This document shows positions 1 through 8,396 of a stretch of 30,439 bases of DNA, piece by piece; position 1 is the first letter of the stretch; each line of letters opens with the position of its first letter. The notes beneath the pieces were generated by a model. It did not search any database. It was not told the DNA's origin and saw only the letters and a list, made by a program, of their open reading frames with translations. The stretch is from an uncultured Alistipes sp. (GTDB lineage Bacteria > Bacteroidota > Bacteroidia > Bacteroidales > Rikenellaceae), in NCBI GenBank assembly GCA_910583985.1, contig CAJTYA010000023.1, positions 1 to 30,439 on the forward strand, given 5' to 3'. The position numbers were made by a program, and so were the translations under genes.

Positions 1-101
1 ACCTGTTCGCTCTCTCGGACGGCTGCGCCGAACCGCAGGGGGCGCTGCTCAATGTGGTTGAGGAAATCGATAGGAAAGAGCAGAAGCCCAATAAAAAATG
101 A
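1..101 (+). CDS. 3' end of an unrecognised gene (partial)
   Basis: An open frame enters from the left edge (first full codon at position 3) and ends at TGA 99-101. It would encode about 32 C-terminal residues, including the stretch NVVEEIDRKEQ. A strong hairpin terminator begins 26 bases after the stop, which supports a real gene end. The other two plus frames give less protein-like sequence. I do not recognise the family, and too little is present to assign a function. Confidence 0.5.
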   Translation, partial: LFALSDGCAEPQGALLNVVEEIDRKEQKPNKK

Positions 102-126
102 CAGTGTTCAGAGAAATAAAAAGAAA

Positions 127-158
127 AAATAAGGGCTTGAATTACCAAGCCCTTATTT
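127..158. terminator. Bidirectional intrinsic terminator
   Basis: A perfect 13-bp stem (127-139 paired with 146-158) has a 6-base loop. The plus side ends in a short T run. The minus side continues into a T-rich tract, the complement of the A-rich run at about 115-129. It lies between a plus-strand gene ending at 101 and a minus-strand gene ending at 161, so it can stop both convergent transcripts. Confidence 0.85.
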
Positions 159-160
159 CG

Positions 161-715
161 TTAATTCATGTCCACAGGTGTGGTTACTGTCTTTCGAACC
201 GTTTCGAGGTGTTTCGGCCGAATATTGATCAGATAGATCGTCAGACTGTCGTTGGTGATAATCATGTTTTCACGGTTCCTTTTTCTTCGTAAATACGGTT
301 CGATTTTAAGTTTTTCATCGTAATAAATAATTTCCGGTATACGATCCCGAATCGAATCGTAAGGGATAATACGACAGACCGTTTTCGTCGTGTCTGTTAT
401 GCGGAGAATAGTCTTCCTCGTACTGTCGTATGGAACGAATGGGGTTTGTATTCCGATCGTTCCCTCTTTTAACGAATATAAAAAAGTCCAATGATAAGAC
501 GTGTCATATCTGTGAGAATTACGACCATAGATATTATGGAATATACTATGTATTGGTAATTCGTATCCAGCCGGAATCGTTTCTTTACCATCGCCGACGT
601 ATCTCAATTTAGGAGTATAACGAATCAAAGGCCAATACTCTATGGAATGATTTTGAGCCCCACACGATCCATAGAGAAAAACCAACAGAACGTTAAGTAA
701 CAATATCTTTTTCAT
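161..715 (-). CDS. Small exported or lipoprotein of unknown function
   Basis: The product is 184 residues. It has a clear N-terminal signal: MKK, a hydrophobic stretch of about 12 residues, then YGSCGAQ. The Cys at position 18 could be lipidated, or the peptide could be cleaved by signal peptidase I near GAQ. The rest is polar and rich in Tyr, Arg and Ile, with no motif I recognise. The ATG at 715 is chosen because the signal peptide starts there; no Shine-Dalgarno is visible, as is usual in Bacteroidota. The gene is clearly more AT-rich than its neighbours, which suggests an orphan or acquired gene. It ends at the bidirectional terminator. The gene is probably real, but its function is unknown. 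Confidence 0.75.
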   Translation of the reverse strand: MKKILLLNVLLVFLYGSCGAQNHSIEYWPLIRYTPKLRYVGDGKETIPAGYELPIHSIFHNIYGRNSHRYDTSYHWTFLYSLKEGTIGIQTPFVPYDSTRKTILRITDTTKTVCRIIPYDSIRDRIPEIIYYDEKLKIEPYLRRKRNRENMIITNDSLTIYLINIRPKHLETVRKTVTTPVDMN

Positions 716-1021
716 CGGTTATTAATTATCGTAACGGCACTTTCAAATGTCGAAAATCTGAAAGACTTGAACGGATAGTTTTGTTTGTTACAAAACGCTA
801 TGTCTCATATATTCTTTGGATGAATCGACCGGTTAAGCGTCTATATCCTCAGCACCACGACAGACGGAGCAAACGTCCCGCAAACCGGGCGTCCTCTGCA
901 CGACATCCGGACGTGAGCCCAAACGCCGCAGTCCGGTCCCCGTCGCGGAACACCGACTTCGAACGAGGGACCGGTCCGCGAATCCGTGAGGAGCGTCGGA
1001 TTCCGGCGAAAAGTTCCGGAA
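716..1021. other. Intergenic stretch without a supported gene
   Basis: About 300 bases lie between two minus-strand genes. The part next to the small exported gene is AT-rich and carries a 7-bp inverted repeat (778-784 with 790-796). The rest is GC-rich with open frames in several phases but no recognisable protein. I saw no exact TAnnTTTG box for the gene at 715 and no clear terminator for the gene ending at 1022. Confidence 0.6.
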
Positions 1022-2692
1022 TCAGCGCACCGACATATTCAAAGTCAGTTCGCCCTTTTCGTCGGGAACGAAGCAGATACAGTCCGGATGCGAAGCGTCG
1101 AGAGTGCCCTGCGTACACTCCACGCCATAGTCGAAATCCCGGAACCGGGCCCGGATGCGGCGTTCGCCGACCTCGACGAACGGCAACGTCTTATCCGGAG
1201 CGACGCTCAGCGCGAAGCGGAGGTCCGAACCTTCCGGCAAGGCGATCCGGACGGCATCTTCCGTGAACACGATCCGGCAACGGCCGCCGGAAAGCACGGG
1301 CGTCGATACGGTCAGCTCCCCGGCCGCCGTTTCCGAGACTTCGGGGTCGCCCGTCGGCACGGGGACGATCCGTCCCTGCGCATCGGCAGCGGCCAGATAC
1401 AATCCCGCCGTGTCGGTCGCCGTACTCCAGTCGAAGCCGTCCACCAGCGGCAAAGTCGTATAGAAACACTGCGTCGACGTGCCCGGACGCCTCAGATAGT
1501 CCGATTCGAACCGTTCGTCGAACAGATGGATATCGCGGAAACCGAACCGCCCGCCGTTCCAAAGCAGGTTGGCCCGATAAAAACGGCTGTCGAACCATAC
1601 GCTCTTGCGACCGGCGGCCTTCGGGTCTTCCAAAGCCGTCACGGCCGTAGCCGGCGTAACGGGGAAACGTTCCTTGAACCAACGCCCCGACTCGGCCAAC
1701 GTCTGCACCGTCGCCTTTCCCGCTTTCGCGAGCGAATCGACCGCATGGACCTGATATTTCAGACCCGGTCCGATCCGCGGCCACGCGAAGGAGTTTTCCT
1801 GTCCGACCTGCACGTACTGGAAAGCCAGACAGGGACCGTCGGTAATCGTCCTGAAATGGACGTCGACCCACCGGGGACTGCCTCCGCCCGCCGTATACAC
1901 GGGTTCGAGCGTCTCGACGCCCTGCACCGGCGAACCCAGTCCGCTGTCGTACTGGTTGATCGGATCGCTGCCCAGCATGCGGAACACGGGCACGTCGATC
2001 TGCTCCCCTGCGTTCTGGGCCGGCATATAGGCATTGCGGCGGCTGGGATAGTAGGCTTGGTTCCAGTAACCGCCCCAGAGCGTATACCCGTCCGTGCCGA
2101 TCTGGTCGCGGCAATTGCACGAAGCGACGATGCCGTACCGGTCGGCCATGTAGGCGAGCGTGTGCGCGTCGATGAACCACGAACCCACCGAAGAGGGATA
2201 ATACCCGAAAATTTCCTTGAATTTCGCCATATAGGCGTCGACGAGCTTTTCGCGCTCTTCGGGCGTATACCCCGAAGAGAATCCGACGTCGGCATGCCAA
2301 TCCCACGGATAGATGCCGCGCCACTCGATGCCGGCCGCCTCGACGTGCGGCTGCGTGATTTCCCACCACGCGCCGATTTCGGAACCTTCGCTCAGGCCCT
2401 CCTTCATCAGTCGTTGATAACGCGGGTCGATCATCGCATCGTACTGCAAAAGGAAAGTGCCCGGCAGACCGTAACGCTTCAGCAGCTCGGCCTCCTGAAG
2501 GGTCGCCTCATAGAGGTCGTCCGAGGAAATGCCGACCGGGCGGGGCTCGATGTCCCGGACGAAATTGACGATGTTGACGATCCGGGGCGCGGGTTCCGCC
2601 TCCGGGCGCGTTCCCGAATCGCAGCCCGTCCACAGGGACAGGCCGGCCGCCAGCCCGACGGCGGCAGAAATACGGATAAGTTTTCGTATCAT
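1022..2692 (-). CDS. Polysaccharide-deacetylase-fold lipoprotein (DUF3863/DUF3864-like)
   Basis: The product is 556 residues. A signal peptide ends at LSLWTGC, so Cys24 is the likely lipidated residue and the protein would sit on the cell surface or in the periplasm. The N-terminal half (about 40-330) reads like the NodB-type beta/alpha barrel of Bacteroidota proteins classed as 'glycoside hydrolase/deacetylase': features include the QYDAMIDP stretch, EIGAWWEITQPH, a WHADVG stretch and SWFIDAHTLAYMADRYG. The C-terminal part is beta-rich. I recall this pattern from proteins carrying DUF3863 and DUF3864, but could not check. The ATG at 2692 is chosen because it starts the signal peptide; an in-frame extension upstream is low-complexity Arg-rich. 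It is the last gene of a probable three-gene unit, with a 65-base gap to the PHP gene and an ACCTAAAA box 9 bases before the ATG. The substrate is unknown. Confidence 0.8.
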   Translation of the reverse strand: MIRKLIRISAAVGLAAGLSLWTGCDSGTRPEAEPAPRIVNIVNFVRDIEPRPVGISSDDLYEATLQEAELLKRYGLPGTFLLQYDAMIDPRYQRLMKEGLSEGSEIGAWWEITQPHVEAAGIEWRGIYPWDWHADVGFSSGYTPEEREKLVDAYMAKFKEIFGYYPSSVGSWFIDAHTLAYMADRYGIVASCNCRDQIGTDGYTLWGGYWNQAYYPSRRNAYMPAQNAGEQIDVPVFRMLGSDPINQYDSGLGSPVQGVETLEPVYTAGGGSPRWVDVHFRTITDGPCLAFQYVQVGQENSFAWPRIGPGLKYQVHAVDSLAKAGKATVQTLAESGRWFKERFPVTPATAVTALEDPKAAGRKSVWFDSRFYRANLLWNGGRFGFRDIHLFDERFESDYLRRPGTSTQCFYTTLPLVDGFDWSTATDTAGLYLAAADAQGRIVPVPTGDPEVSETAAGELTVSTPVLSGGRCRIVFTEDAVRIALPEGSDLRFALSVAPDKTLPFVEVGERRIRARFRDFDYGVECTQGTLDASHPDCICFVPDEKGELTLNMSVR

Positions 2693-2701
2693 GGTCGTAA
2701 A

Positions 2702-2709
2702 TTTTAGGT
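2702..2709 (-). promoter_or_regulatory. ACCTAAAA leader box upstream of the deacetylase-like gene
   Basis: On the minus strand ACCTAAAA stands 9 bases before the ATG at 2692. The same 8-mer stands just before two other starts in this window (7377 and 15075). No Shine-Dalgarno is present, so it may help translation initiation. That role is inference. Confidence 0.4.
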
Positions 2710-2757
2710 TGTGTCGTTTCCAAACCCGGCTCCGACGCTTCTCCGGGCACGTTTCTC

Positions 2758-3609
2758 TCAGGGCCGGTCGATCGGCACCTCGGTCCACCGGCCGGCGCGC
2801 AGTTCCGCCACCGTGCGGATTCCGGCATCGTACAGCGCGGCCAGCGCCTCGCTCCGTCCCTCGTCGATCCGCTCCGGACGGTGGGCATCCGAATTGACCG
2901 TCACAGGAATGCGCAGTTCGCGCAGCCAGCCGAAAAGATCGCGATGCGGGAAGAACACGCCGCACGATCCGTATTTCTTCGTATTGATTTCGACCATCCG
3001 TCCGCAGGCGGCGATGCGCTCGAAATAAGCCCTCAGCTTATCCCTGAACCACGTCCTCTCCCGGAGGCCCTTCTCGCAAAACGACGCGTTGTAGGACATC
3101 TTGTCGGCATGGCCCACGAAGTCGAACCCACCTGTCTCGACCATGCGGATCAGCTTGTCGAAATAGGCCTCGACCAGATGGCGCAGATCGCCGCCGAAAT
3201 GCGCCTCAAGGTTCCGGGCGAACGGCTCCTCCGCCGTGTCGATGTCGACGATGCTCCCGTCGGGCGCGCGCAGCAGGTGTACCGACCCGATGCGGTAATC
3301 GAGCGGCAACTGTTGAAAATACGGCGAGGCGGGGTTCCACGTCTCGTCGAGGTAGTCGATCTCCATACCGGCATAGAGCTCGATGCGGCCGGCGTACAGG
3401 TCCTGCAGCCGGGCGATTTCGGCGAGGTATTCCCCCACCCTCTCCCTGTCGAGCGTCCACGGCGCGGAGAACGGCAGCGGCGCATGCGAAGAGACGCCGT
3501 AGGAGGTAAATCCCCGGCGCACGGCCTCGGCCACGAAGTCCCCGATGGGCGCCTTGCCGTCGCAAAACGAGCAATGGCTGTGGTAATTCGTTCGGTTGGC
3601 GACAGTCAT
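2758..3609 (-). CDS. PHP-domain histidinol-phosphatase-like phosphatase
   Basis: The product is 283 residues, the usual length for HisJ/HisK-type enzymes of the PHP superfamily. These hydrolyse histidinol phosphate in histidine synthesis using a multinuclear metal site. Metal-binding motifs appear in order: YHSHCSFCDG near the N-terminus (H10, H12), SSHAPLP, GMEIDYL, GSVHLL, GHADKM, EINTK and NSDAHRPE near the C-terminus. The ATG at 3609 puts the HxH motif close to the N-terminus as expected; an upstream in-frame start would add 33 residues overlapping the previous gene. It begins only 5 bases after the stop of the exported protein gene at 3615, so the two are very likely co-transcribed. No other his gene is in view, so the real substrate could be another phosphoester. 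Confidence 0.88.
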   Translation of the reverse strand: MTVANRTNYHSHCSFCDGKAPIGDFVAEAVRRGFTSYGVSSHAPLPFSAPWTLDRERVGEYLAEIARLQDLYAGRIELYAGMEIDYLDETWNPASPYFQQLPLDYRIGSVHLLRAPDGSIVDIDTAEEPFARNLEAHFGGDLRHLVEAYFDKLIRMVETGGFDFVGHADKMSYNASFCEKGLRERTWFRDKLRAYFERIAACGRMVEINTKKYGSCGVFFPHRDLFGWLRELRIPVTVNSDAHRPERIDEGRSEALAALYDAGIRTVAELRAGRWTEVPIDRP

Positions 3610-3614
3610 GGCGA

Positions 3615-4706
3615 TTATTCGGGACGGCAGCAGGCGCTCCGTTTTTTGCCGAACATTTTCCGCTGGCCGAGGTTGACCGAGAAGAGCACCTTCTGCTGCC
3701 AGCCCCATTTCTTTCCGTCGTAATGATGCACGGAAGCCACGCGGAGCTTCATCTGTTCGTTATGGACGGGCTGCCAGTAGATTTCGAGACGGTCGTAGAC
3801 ATCGCTCGTCGTCCGGTACCAAGGCTCGCCCCAATAGAGGCCGGGCCCGTAGTCCAGATCGGGATCGCCGACGAAATAGGGCATCAGGTTCTTGCCGGCA
3901 TACAGCGTATTGAAGATGCCGAACTTCCACATCTGCGCCTTGACTTCGAGCTGGAAACCTCCCGGCGTCACGTATTCGCCCACGTATTTCCTGTCGTTCT
4001 GAAAGGCCTGAAGCCACCCTCCCTGCACCGAAAGGACCTCCATACCGGCCACGCGGGCGAGATCGAGCCCCACGTGGGGATGCAGCAACACGTTATCCAC
4101 GACCCCGTCCTCCTCGTTGTTGCGTCCGGCATGGTGGTACATGGAAAGATGATAGCCCGCATAGAAAAGTCCCTTATTGATCCGACCGGACGAAAACAAC
4201 AGGAACTTCTCGCGCCTGTCGTCGGTAATCATGCTGTTCCAGTCGCATCCGAATTCGACATACCCCCGCCCGCCGACGTATTGCAGCAGGAGCCCGGTCA
4301 GATTGGGATCGTAATAGCGGACCGAGTCGCTGAAAAAGGCGCTCGGATAATCGCCTATCGTCCTGTTGCGCGGAATGACGCCGGCCCATGCCCGGAAGCG
4401 GGGCGAAGCGTACTGGTAATAACCGAAAAGTTCGTTGTCGGTCTGGAACGGCTTGGCTCCGAAATTGGCCAACATGCTGTAACCCATCATCAACGTATGG
4501 CGGCCGTCGTCCCAACTAACACCCAATTCGGGTGCGATGCGGGCGCCGAAAAGCGTCTGGGGCCAGTTGATCGCACTTTTGTATTCCCTGTTATCGAAAA
4601 AGAAATCGAAAGAGGCTCCCCATACGACTTCCTGTGCGGAAGCCCGTGGCGCGGAAAGCCACACGACGGCCGCTACGGCCGGCAACAATCGCAATAGACG
4701 TTTCAT
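3615..4706 (-). CDS. Exported beta-strand-rich protein, possibly outer membrane
   Basis: The product is 363 residues. It has a type I signal peptide (MKRLL, a hydrophobic core, then ASA-Q, cleavage after about residue 24). The mature part shows many short alternating hydrophobic/aromatic strands (for example FRAWAGVIPR, YVEFGCDWNS and LEIYWQPVHNE), which is typical of outer-membrane barrels, but the C-terminus is Arg/Lys-rich and does not end in a classic aromatic strand. I do not recognise a named family. The ATG at 4706 is chosen for the signal peptide; the frame stays open upstream only because of GC-rich sequence. A TAnnTTTG promoter lies 40 bases upstream. It is the first gene of the unit with the PHP enzyme and probably the deacetylase-like lipoprotein. 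Confidence 0.8.
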   Translation of the reverse strand: MKRLLRLLPAVAAVVWLSAPRASAQEVVWGASFDFFFDNREYKSAINWPQTLFGARIAPELGVSWDDGRHTLMMGYSMLANFGAKPFQTDNELFGYYQYASPRFRAWAGVIPRNRTIGDYPSAFFSDSVRYYDPNLTGLLLQYVGGRGYVEFGCDWNSMITDDRREKFLLFSSGRINKGLFYAGYHLSMYHHAGRNNEEDGVVDNVLLHPHVGLDLARVAGMEVLSVQGGWLQAFQNDRKYVGEYVTPGGFQLEVKAQMWKFGIFNTLYAGKNLMPYFVGDPDLDYGPGLYWGEPWYRTTSDVYDRLEIYWQPVHNEQMKLRVASVHHYDGKKWGWQQKVLFSVNLGQRKMFGKKRSACCRPE

Positions 4707-4745
4707 TCTGTGGTTCGGGTTTAGTATCCGGATCGGACCGGAGCA

Positions 4746-4753
4746 CAAAGATA
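4746..4753 (-). promoter_or_regulatory. Bacteroidota -7 promoter box
   Basis: On the minus strand TATCTTTG matches the Bacteroidota sigma-ABfr -7 consensus TAnnTTTG exactly. It lies 40 bases before the ATG at 4706, a normal leader length. A -33 TTTG is not clear; a TTTTCG stretch lies slightly further upstream. Confidence 0.65.
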
Positions 4754-4786
4754 CACTTTTAATCCCCGAAAATAAAGCGCATCGAA

Positions 4787-4830
4787 CGCATTTCGTCCGG
4801 CGGGCAAAACATACGAGGGAACGAAATGCG
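4787..4830. repeat. 10-bp perfect inverted repeat upstream of a promoter
   Basis: CGCATTTCGT (4787-4796) and ACGAAATGCG (4821-4830) are exact reverse complements separated by 24 bases. They lie about 35-80 bases upstream of the -7 box at 4746-4753. This could be a regulator binding site with two half-sites about 3 helical turns apart. No regulator is identified. Confidence 0.4.
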
Positions 4831-5053
4831 GCGTCAGGACGGTTCCCCGGAAGGGACGGCGGGACGCGAGGCGGTTTTCGACAGACCGGAAAGAGCCTCC
4901 GCCTGCGGCTCCGCGATTCGGGACGACAGGATCGGGCATATCCGCCCCGCAGCGTCTCGTTCCGATCTCTTTTTTCGAAAAGATGCTTCCGGAGGCAGGG
5001 CCGACGGTCCGGACACCGCACGCACGCCGTCCCGGAAGACACGAACGAGCGAA

Positions 5054-5085
5054 GGCAAAAAGCGAGTTTGCTCGCTTTTTTTGCC
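5054..5085. terminator. Hairpin with T run, probably a bidirectional terminator
   Basis: AAAAAGCGAG (5057-5066) pairs with CTCGCTTTTT (5071-5080) around a 4-base loop, with GGC/GCC flanks. A T7 run follows on the plus side and T5 on the minus side. It sits just beyond the main hppA terminator and may act as a second stop for minus-strand transcripts. No plus-strand gene upstream was recognised. Confidence 0.6.
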
Positions 5086-5110
5086 GGACGAAAGCACGAG
5101 TCCAAAATAC

Positions 5111-5148
5111 GAAAAAGGAGGGCGCCTTGTCAAACAAGACGCCCTCCT
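5111..5148 (-). terminator. Intrinsic terminator of hppA
   Basis: A 15-position stem (5116-5130 with 5134-5148, one C/A mismatch) has a 3-base loop and is followed on the minus strand by a T run (complement of 5112-5116). It begins 21 bases after the hppA stop at 5170. Confidence 0.85.
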
Positions 5149-5169
5149 GTTGCGTTCACGAAACCGGCA

Positions 5170-7377
5170 TCAGAGCAAATGGTAGGACACGGTGAGTCCC
5201 GCCACGACGATCGAGACCATGCTCATGAGTTTGATGAGGATATTGAGCGAAGGGCCGGACGTATCCTTGAACGGATCGCCCACCGTGTCGCCCACGACGG
5301 TCGCCTTGTGGTTATCCGATCCTTTGCCGCCGAAATTGCCCTCTTCGATGTATTTCTTGGCATTGTCCCACGCTCCGCCCGAATTGGCCATGAAAACGGC
5401 CAGCACGAATCCGGCGCTCAGGCTGCCGATGAGCAGCCCCATGACTCCGGCCACGCCGAAAACGAATCCGACGACGACCGGCACGACGATGGCCAGAATG
5501 GACGGGAAGAGCATCTCGCGCTGCGCACCCTTTGTCGAAATCTCCACGCAGCGGGCATAGTCGGGCGTCGCCTTGCCTTCGAGGATGCCCTTGATTTCAC
5601 GGAACTGCCGGCGCACTTCGGAGACCATGCTCTGTGCGGCGCGTCCCACGGCGTTCATCGTCAGTCCGCAGAACAGGAACGCCATCATCGCTCCGACGAA
5701 AACGCCGATGAGCACGTTGGGATTCATCAGCGTGATCTGGAAATGATCCATCAGATCGAGGATGTTGCACTCGGTGAGCGCCTTGCTCGTTCCGTCGGCC
5801 AGCTCGACGGCCTGACGGCCGACATGCTGCATGCCGATTTTCACCTCCTCGATATACGAGGCCAGCAGCGCCAGCGCCGTCAGCGCGGCCGAACCGATGG
5901 CGAAGCCCTTGCCGGTGGCGGCCGTCGTATTGCCCAGCGCGTCGAGGGCATCGGTCCGCTTGCGCACTTCGGGATCGAGACCGCTCATTTCGGCGTTGCC
6001 GCCGGCATTGTCGGCGATGGGTCCGTAGGCATCGGTAGCCAGCGTGATGCCGAGCGTCGAGAGCATGCCCACGGCGGCGATGCCGATTCCGTAGAGGCCC
6101 TTGCCGATGTTTCCGGCGCTGATCATATGCTGAATGTCGAAATTCGTCGCGCACAGGTAAGCCAGCACGATGGCCAGCGCGATCGTCACGACGGGGATGG
6201 CCGTCGAAATCATTCCCATGCCGATGCCCGAAATGATGACCGTGGCGGGTCCCGTCTCGGCACTCTTGGCAATTTTACGCGTCGGTTTGTAGGAGTGCGA
6301 GGTATAGTATTCGGTGGATTGTCCGATAATGACGCCCGCCACCAGTCCCACGATCACCGAGCAGGAAATACCCACCCAGTTTTCGATCTGCAACATATAC
6401 AGGATGCCGAACGTGCAGGCGGCAATCAGCACGGAGCTGGTATTGACGCCCGTTCCCAGCGCACCGAGCAGCTGCTTCATCGAGGCGCCCTCCTTGGTGC
6501 GGACCAAGAAGATACCCAGCACGGAGAGCACGATGCCCACAGCGGCGATCAACATCGGCGCCAGCACGGCCTGCATCTGCATGTCGCCGGCGAACGCGGC
6601 CGCTCCGAGCGCTGCCGTGGCCAGAATCGAACCGCAATAGCTTTCGTAGAGGTCGGCCCCCATACCGGCCACGTCGCCCACGTTGTCGCCCACGTTGTCG
6701 GCGATGGTGGCCGGGTTGCGCGGATCGTCTTCGGGAATGCCCGCCTCGACCTTACCCACCAGATCGGCGCCCACGTCGGCGGCTTTCGTGTAGATTCCGC
6801 CGCCCACACGGGCGAACAACGCCTGCGTGGAGGCTCCCATGCCGAAGGTCAGCATCGTCGTGGTGATAATCATGAGCTTCTGGGCACCCGTCGCTTCGAC
6901 GAAGTGATTGAGCACGACATACCAGATCGAAATATCCAGCAGACCGAGCCCCACGACGACGAGTCCCATCACGGCCCCGCTGCGGAACGCGATGCGGAGA
7001 CCGCTGTCGAGCGACCGGCTCGCGGCATGGGCCGTCCGTGCCGAAGCATAGGTCGCCGTGCGCATGCCGATATAGCCGGCCAGTCCGGAGAAGAGCCCGC
7101 CGGTCAGGAACGCGAACGGCACCCAGCCGTTCTGTACGCCCAACCCGTAGGCCAGAAAGGCGAAAAACAACGCGAGCACGAGAAAGACGACGACGACGAC
7201 ACGGTACTGTTGCCGAAGATAGGCCATCGCGCCCTGACGGACGTGCGAAGCGATTTCCTGCATGCGCGAAGTGCCTTCGCTCGCCCGCATCATCGTGCGG
7301 AAAAAGTACCATGCGAATCCCAGCGCGATCAGCGAGGCTGCCGGTACGATCCAAAAAATAGGTGGAGTTTCACTCAT
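5170..7377 (-). CDS. hppA: Membrane-bound cation-pumping pyrophosphatase
   Basis: The product is 735 residues, an integral membrane protein of about 16 helices that couples pyrophosphate hydrolysis to Na+ and/or H+ export. Family signatures are clear: DVGADLVGKVEAGIPEDDPR at 201-220 followed by DNVGDNVGDVAG, then YGPIADNAGGNAEMSG near 451-466, GNTTAATGKG at 482-491, and a C-terminal GKGSDNHKATVVGDTVGDP motif. The Ala at 486 with the Gly three residues on is the pattern of K+-dependent enzymes (K+-independent ones have Lys there), from established work on the family. Bacteroides enzymes of this type include dual Na+/H+ pumps; the ion cannot be read from sequence by eye with certainty. The gene stands alone with its own promoter and terminator. 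The ATG at 7377 gives the normal N-terminal helix. Confidence 0.97.
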   Translation of the reverse strand: MSETPPIFWIVPAASLIALGFAWYFFRTMMRASEGTSRMQEIASHVRQGAMAYLRQQYRVVVVVFLVLALFFAFLAYGLGVQNGWVPFAFLTGGLFSGLAGYIGMRTATYASARTAHAASRSLDSGLRIAFRSGAVMGLVVVGLGLLDISIWYVVLNHFVEATGAQKLMIITTTMLTFGMGASTQALFARVGGGIYTKAADVGADLVGKVEAGIPEDDPRNPATIADNVGDNVGDVAGMGADLYESYCGSILATAALGAAAFAGDMQMQAVLAPMLIAAVGIVLSVLGIFLVRTKEGASMKQLLGALGTGVNTSSVLIAACTFGILYMLQIENWVGISCSVIVGLVAGVIIGQSTEYYTSHSYKPTRKIAKSAETGPATVIISGIGMGMISTAIPVVTIALAIVLAYLCATNFDIQHMISAGNIGKGLYGIGIAAVGMLSTLGITLATDAYGPIADNAGGNAEMSGLDPEVRKRTDALDALGNTTAATGKGFAIGSAALTALALLASYIEEVKIGMQHVGRQAVELADGTSKALTECNILDLMDHFQITLMNPNVLIGVFVGAMMAFLFCGLTMNAVGRAAQSMVSEVRRQFREIKGILEGKATPDYARCVEISTKGAQREMLFPSILAIVVPVVVGFVFGVAGVMGLLIGSLSAGFVLAVFMANSGGAWDNAKKYIEEGNFGGKGSDNHKATVVGDTVGDPFKDTSGPSLNILIKLMSMVSIVVAGLTVSYHLL

Positions 7378-7390
7378 AACGGTTGAAAGG

Positions 7391-7398
7391 TTTTAGGT
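7391..7398 (-). promoter_or_regulatory. ACCTAAAA leader box upstream of hppA
   Basis: The same 8-mer as at 2702-2709 and 15083-15090 lies 13 bases before the hppA ATG. It may contribute to translation initiation in the absence of a Shine-Dalgarno. The function is inferred only from recurrence. Confidence 0.4.
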
Positions 7399-7489
7399 AT
7401 AGAGTTCGTTGTCGTTCGTGTCCGTATGTGCCGCACGGCGCTCCCCTTTCTTCTTCTGCCCCCCCTTCCGCCGAAAAAACGAAAACAGT

Positions 7490-7520
7490 CAAAGTTAATA
7501 AAAATAATTTTTATTGAAAA
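7490..7520 (-). promoter_or_regulatory. hppA promoter (-33 TTTT, -7 TAACTTTG)
   Basis: On the minus strand TAACTTTG (7490-7497) is an exact TAnnTTTG match, with TTTT (7517-7520) 19 bases upstream in the place of the -33 TTTG. The leader to the ATG at 7377 would be about 105 bases. The surrounding sequence is AT-rich against a GC-rich background. Confidence 0.7.
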
Positions 7521-8336
7521 TACCTCGTCCCAGAAAACCTACATTCCCCCATGCGCTTCGAACTTCTTTTTTCTTCCGTCAGCCATCGCAAGAAACCGGA
7601 GCGCATCCCGACATTTCCACGAAAAGCAAGAACGATTCCGCATACGCCGTTCATGCTACGCCCCAACGCGAAGACCGATCCGCCTATGCGGACACGCAGA
7701 CTCGGCCTGTCGTGTCGATCCGACGCGCTTCCACGACCGCACGAACGGGGAAACGGATGCGGAACCGTCGCCGGACGACTTCGGGCGAAAGGGAGGCCGG
7801 CCCCGTCGTCAGGAACAGGACCCCCGTACCGAAGATCGGCTTGGGACCGGAGACGGTGCAAGGCACATCGTTTTCGAAGGTACGACCGCCGCTTCGGCCC
7901 GACGCAGGACGAGCCGTCGCCAGCCATTCGGGAATCGAGCGACGTGCACTCGCAGCTATCGCATGGCTACGCTTCCTCCCGAAACGAACCGCCGCCGTGC
8001 GGCCGCGGCACCCGACGGGTTCAAAGTGCCTTCGCCGAGCGGCACACCGTCCCGTGCGGATAGACGGGAAAGGCATGCAGCTCGGCGCCTTGGCCTCTCA
8101 CTCCCGAACACCATCCACTCCTCCGGCACCCCGCGGCCCTGCGGAAAACCGTGACCCGCGGGAGGTACCGTATTTCCGGACAGATTTTTCGACGTACACG
8201 CGAAAAGACGACGGCATTATCGTCCCGCCGCAAGCCGCTGCGACCGAACAGGAAACGCACTCTTCGGACGAAGGGACCGCAGAAACCAACCGCCGGCCCG
8301 AAAAAATCGCCAAACAGCCCCGAAAAGCGCAGATAC
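7521..8336. other. GC-rich region without a supported gene
   Basis: About 0.8 kb lies between the hppA promoter and the terminator of the uronate operon. Several frames are open for long distances on both strands, but the translations are Arg/Pro/Ser-rich, overlap each other and carry no motif I recognise. I see nothing else in it. Confidence 0.6.
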
Positions 8337-8373
8337 AAAAAAGGACATCCGCCCGAAAGCGGATGCCCTTTTT
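8337..8373 (-). terminator. Terminator of the lacI-kduI-kduD operon
   Basis: A 10-position GC-rich stem (8343-8352 with 8359-8368, one A/C mismatch) has a 6-base loop, extended by A/T pairs. On the minus strand it ends in a run of about seven Ts. It begins 23 bases after the stop at 8397. Confidence 0.85.
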
Positions 8374-8396
8374 CCCGAACCGGACCGGGTTCGACG

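Noticed and set aside
986..2707. Long plus-strand open frame opposite the deacetylase-like gene
   Set aside because: Antisense shadow of a well-supported gene; Arg/Asp-rich translation without motifs.
4537..7386. Very long plus-strand frame of about 950 codons opposite hppA
   Set aside because: His/Asp/Arg-rich mirror of the hppA codons; hppA itself has all family motifs.
7426..8154. Plus-strand frame starting in the hppA upstream region
   Set aside because: Begins inside the hppA leader, Arg/Pro-rich, no homology that I recognise, overlaps equally long frames in other phases.
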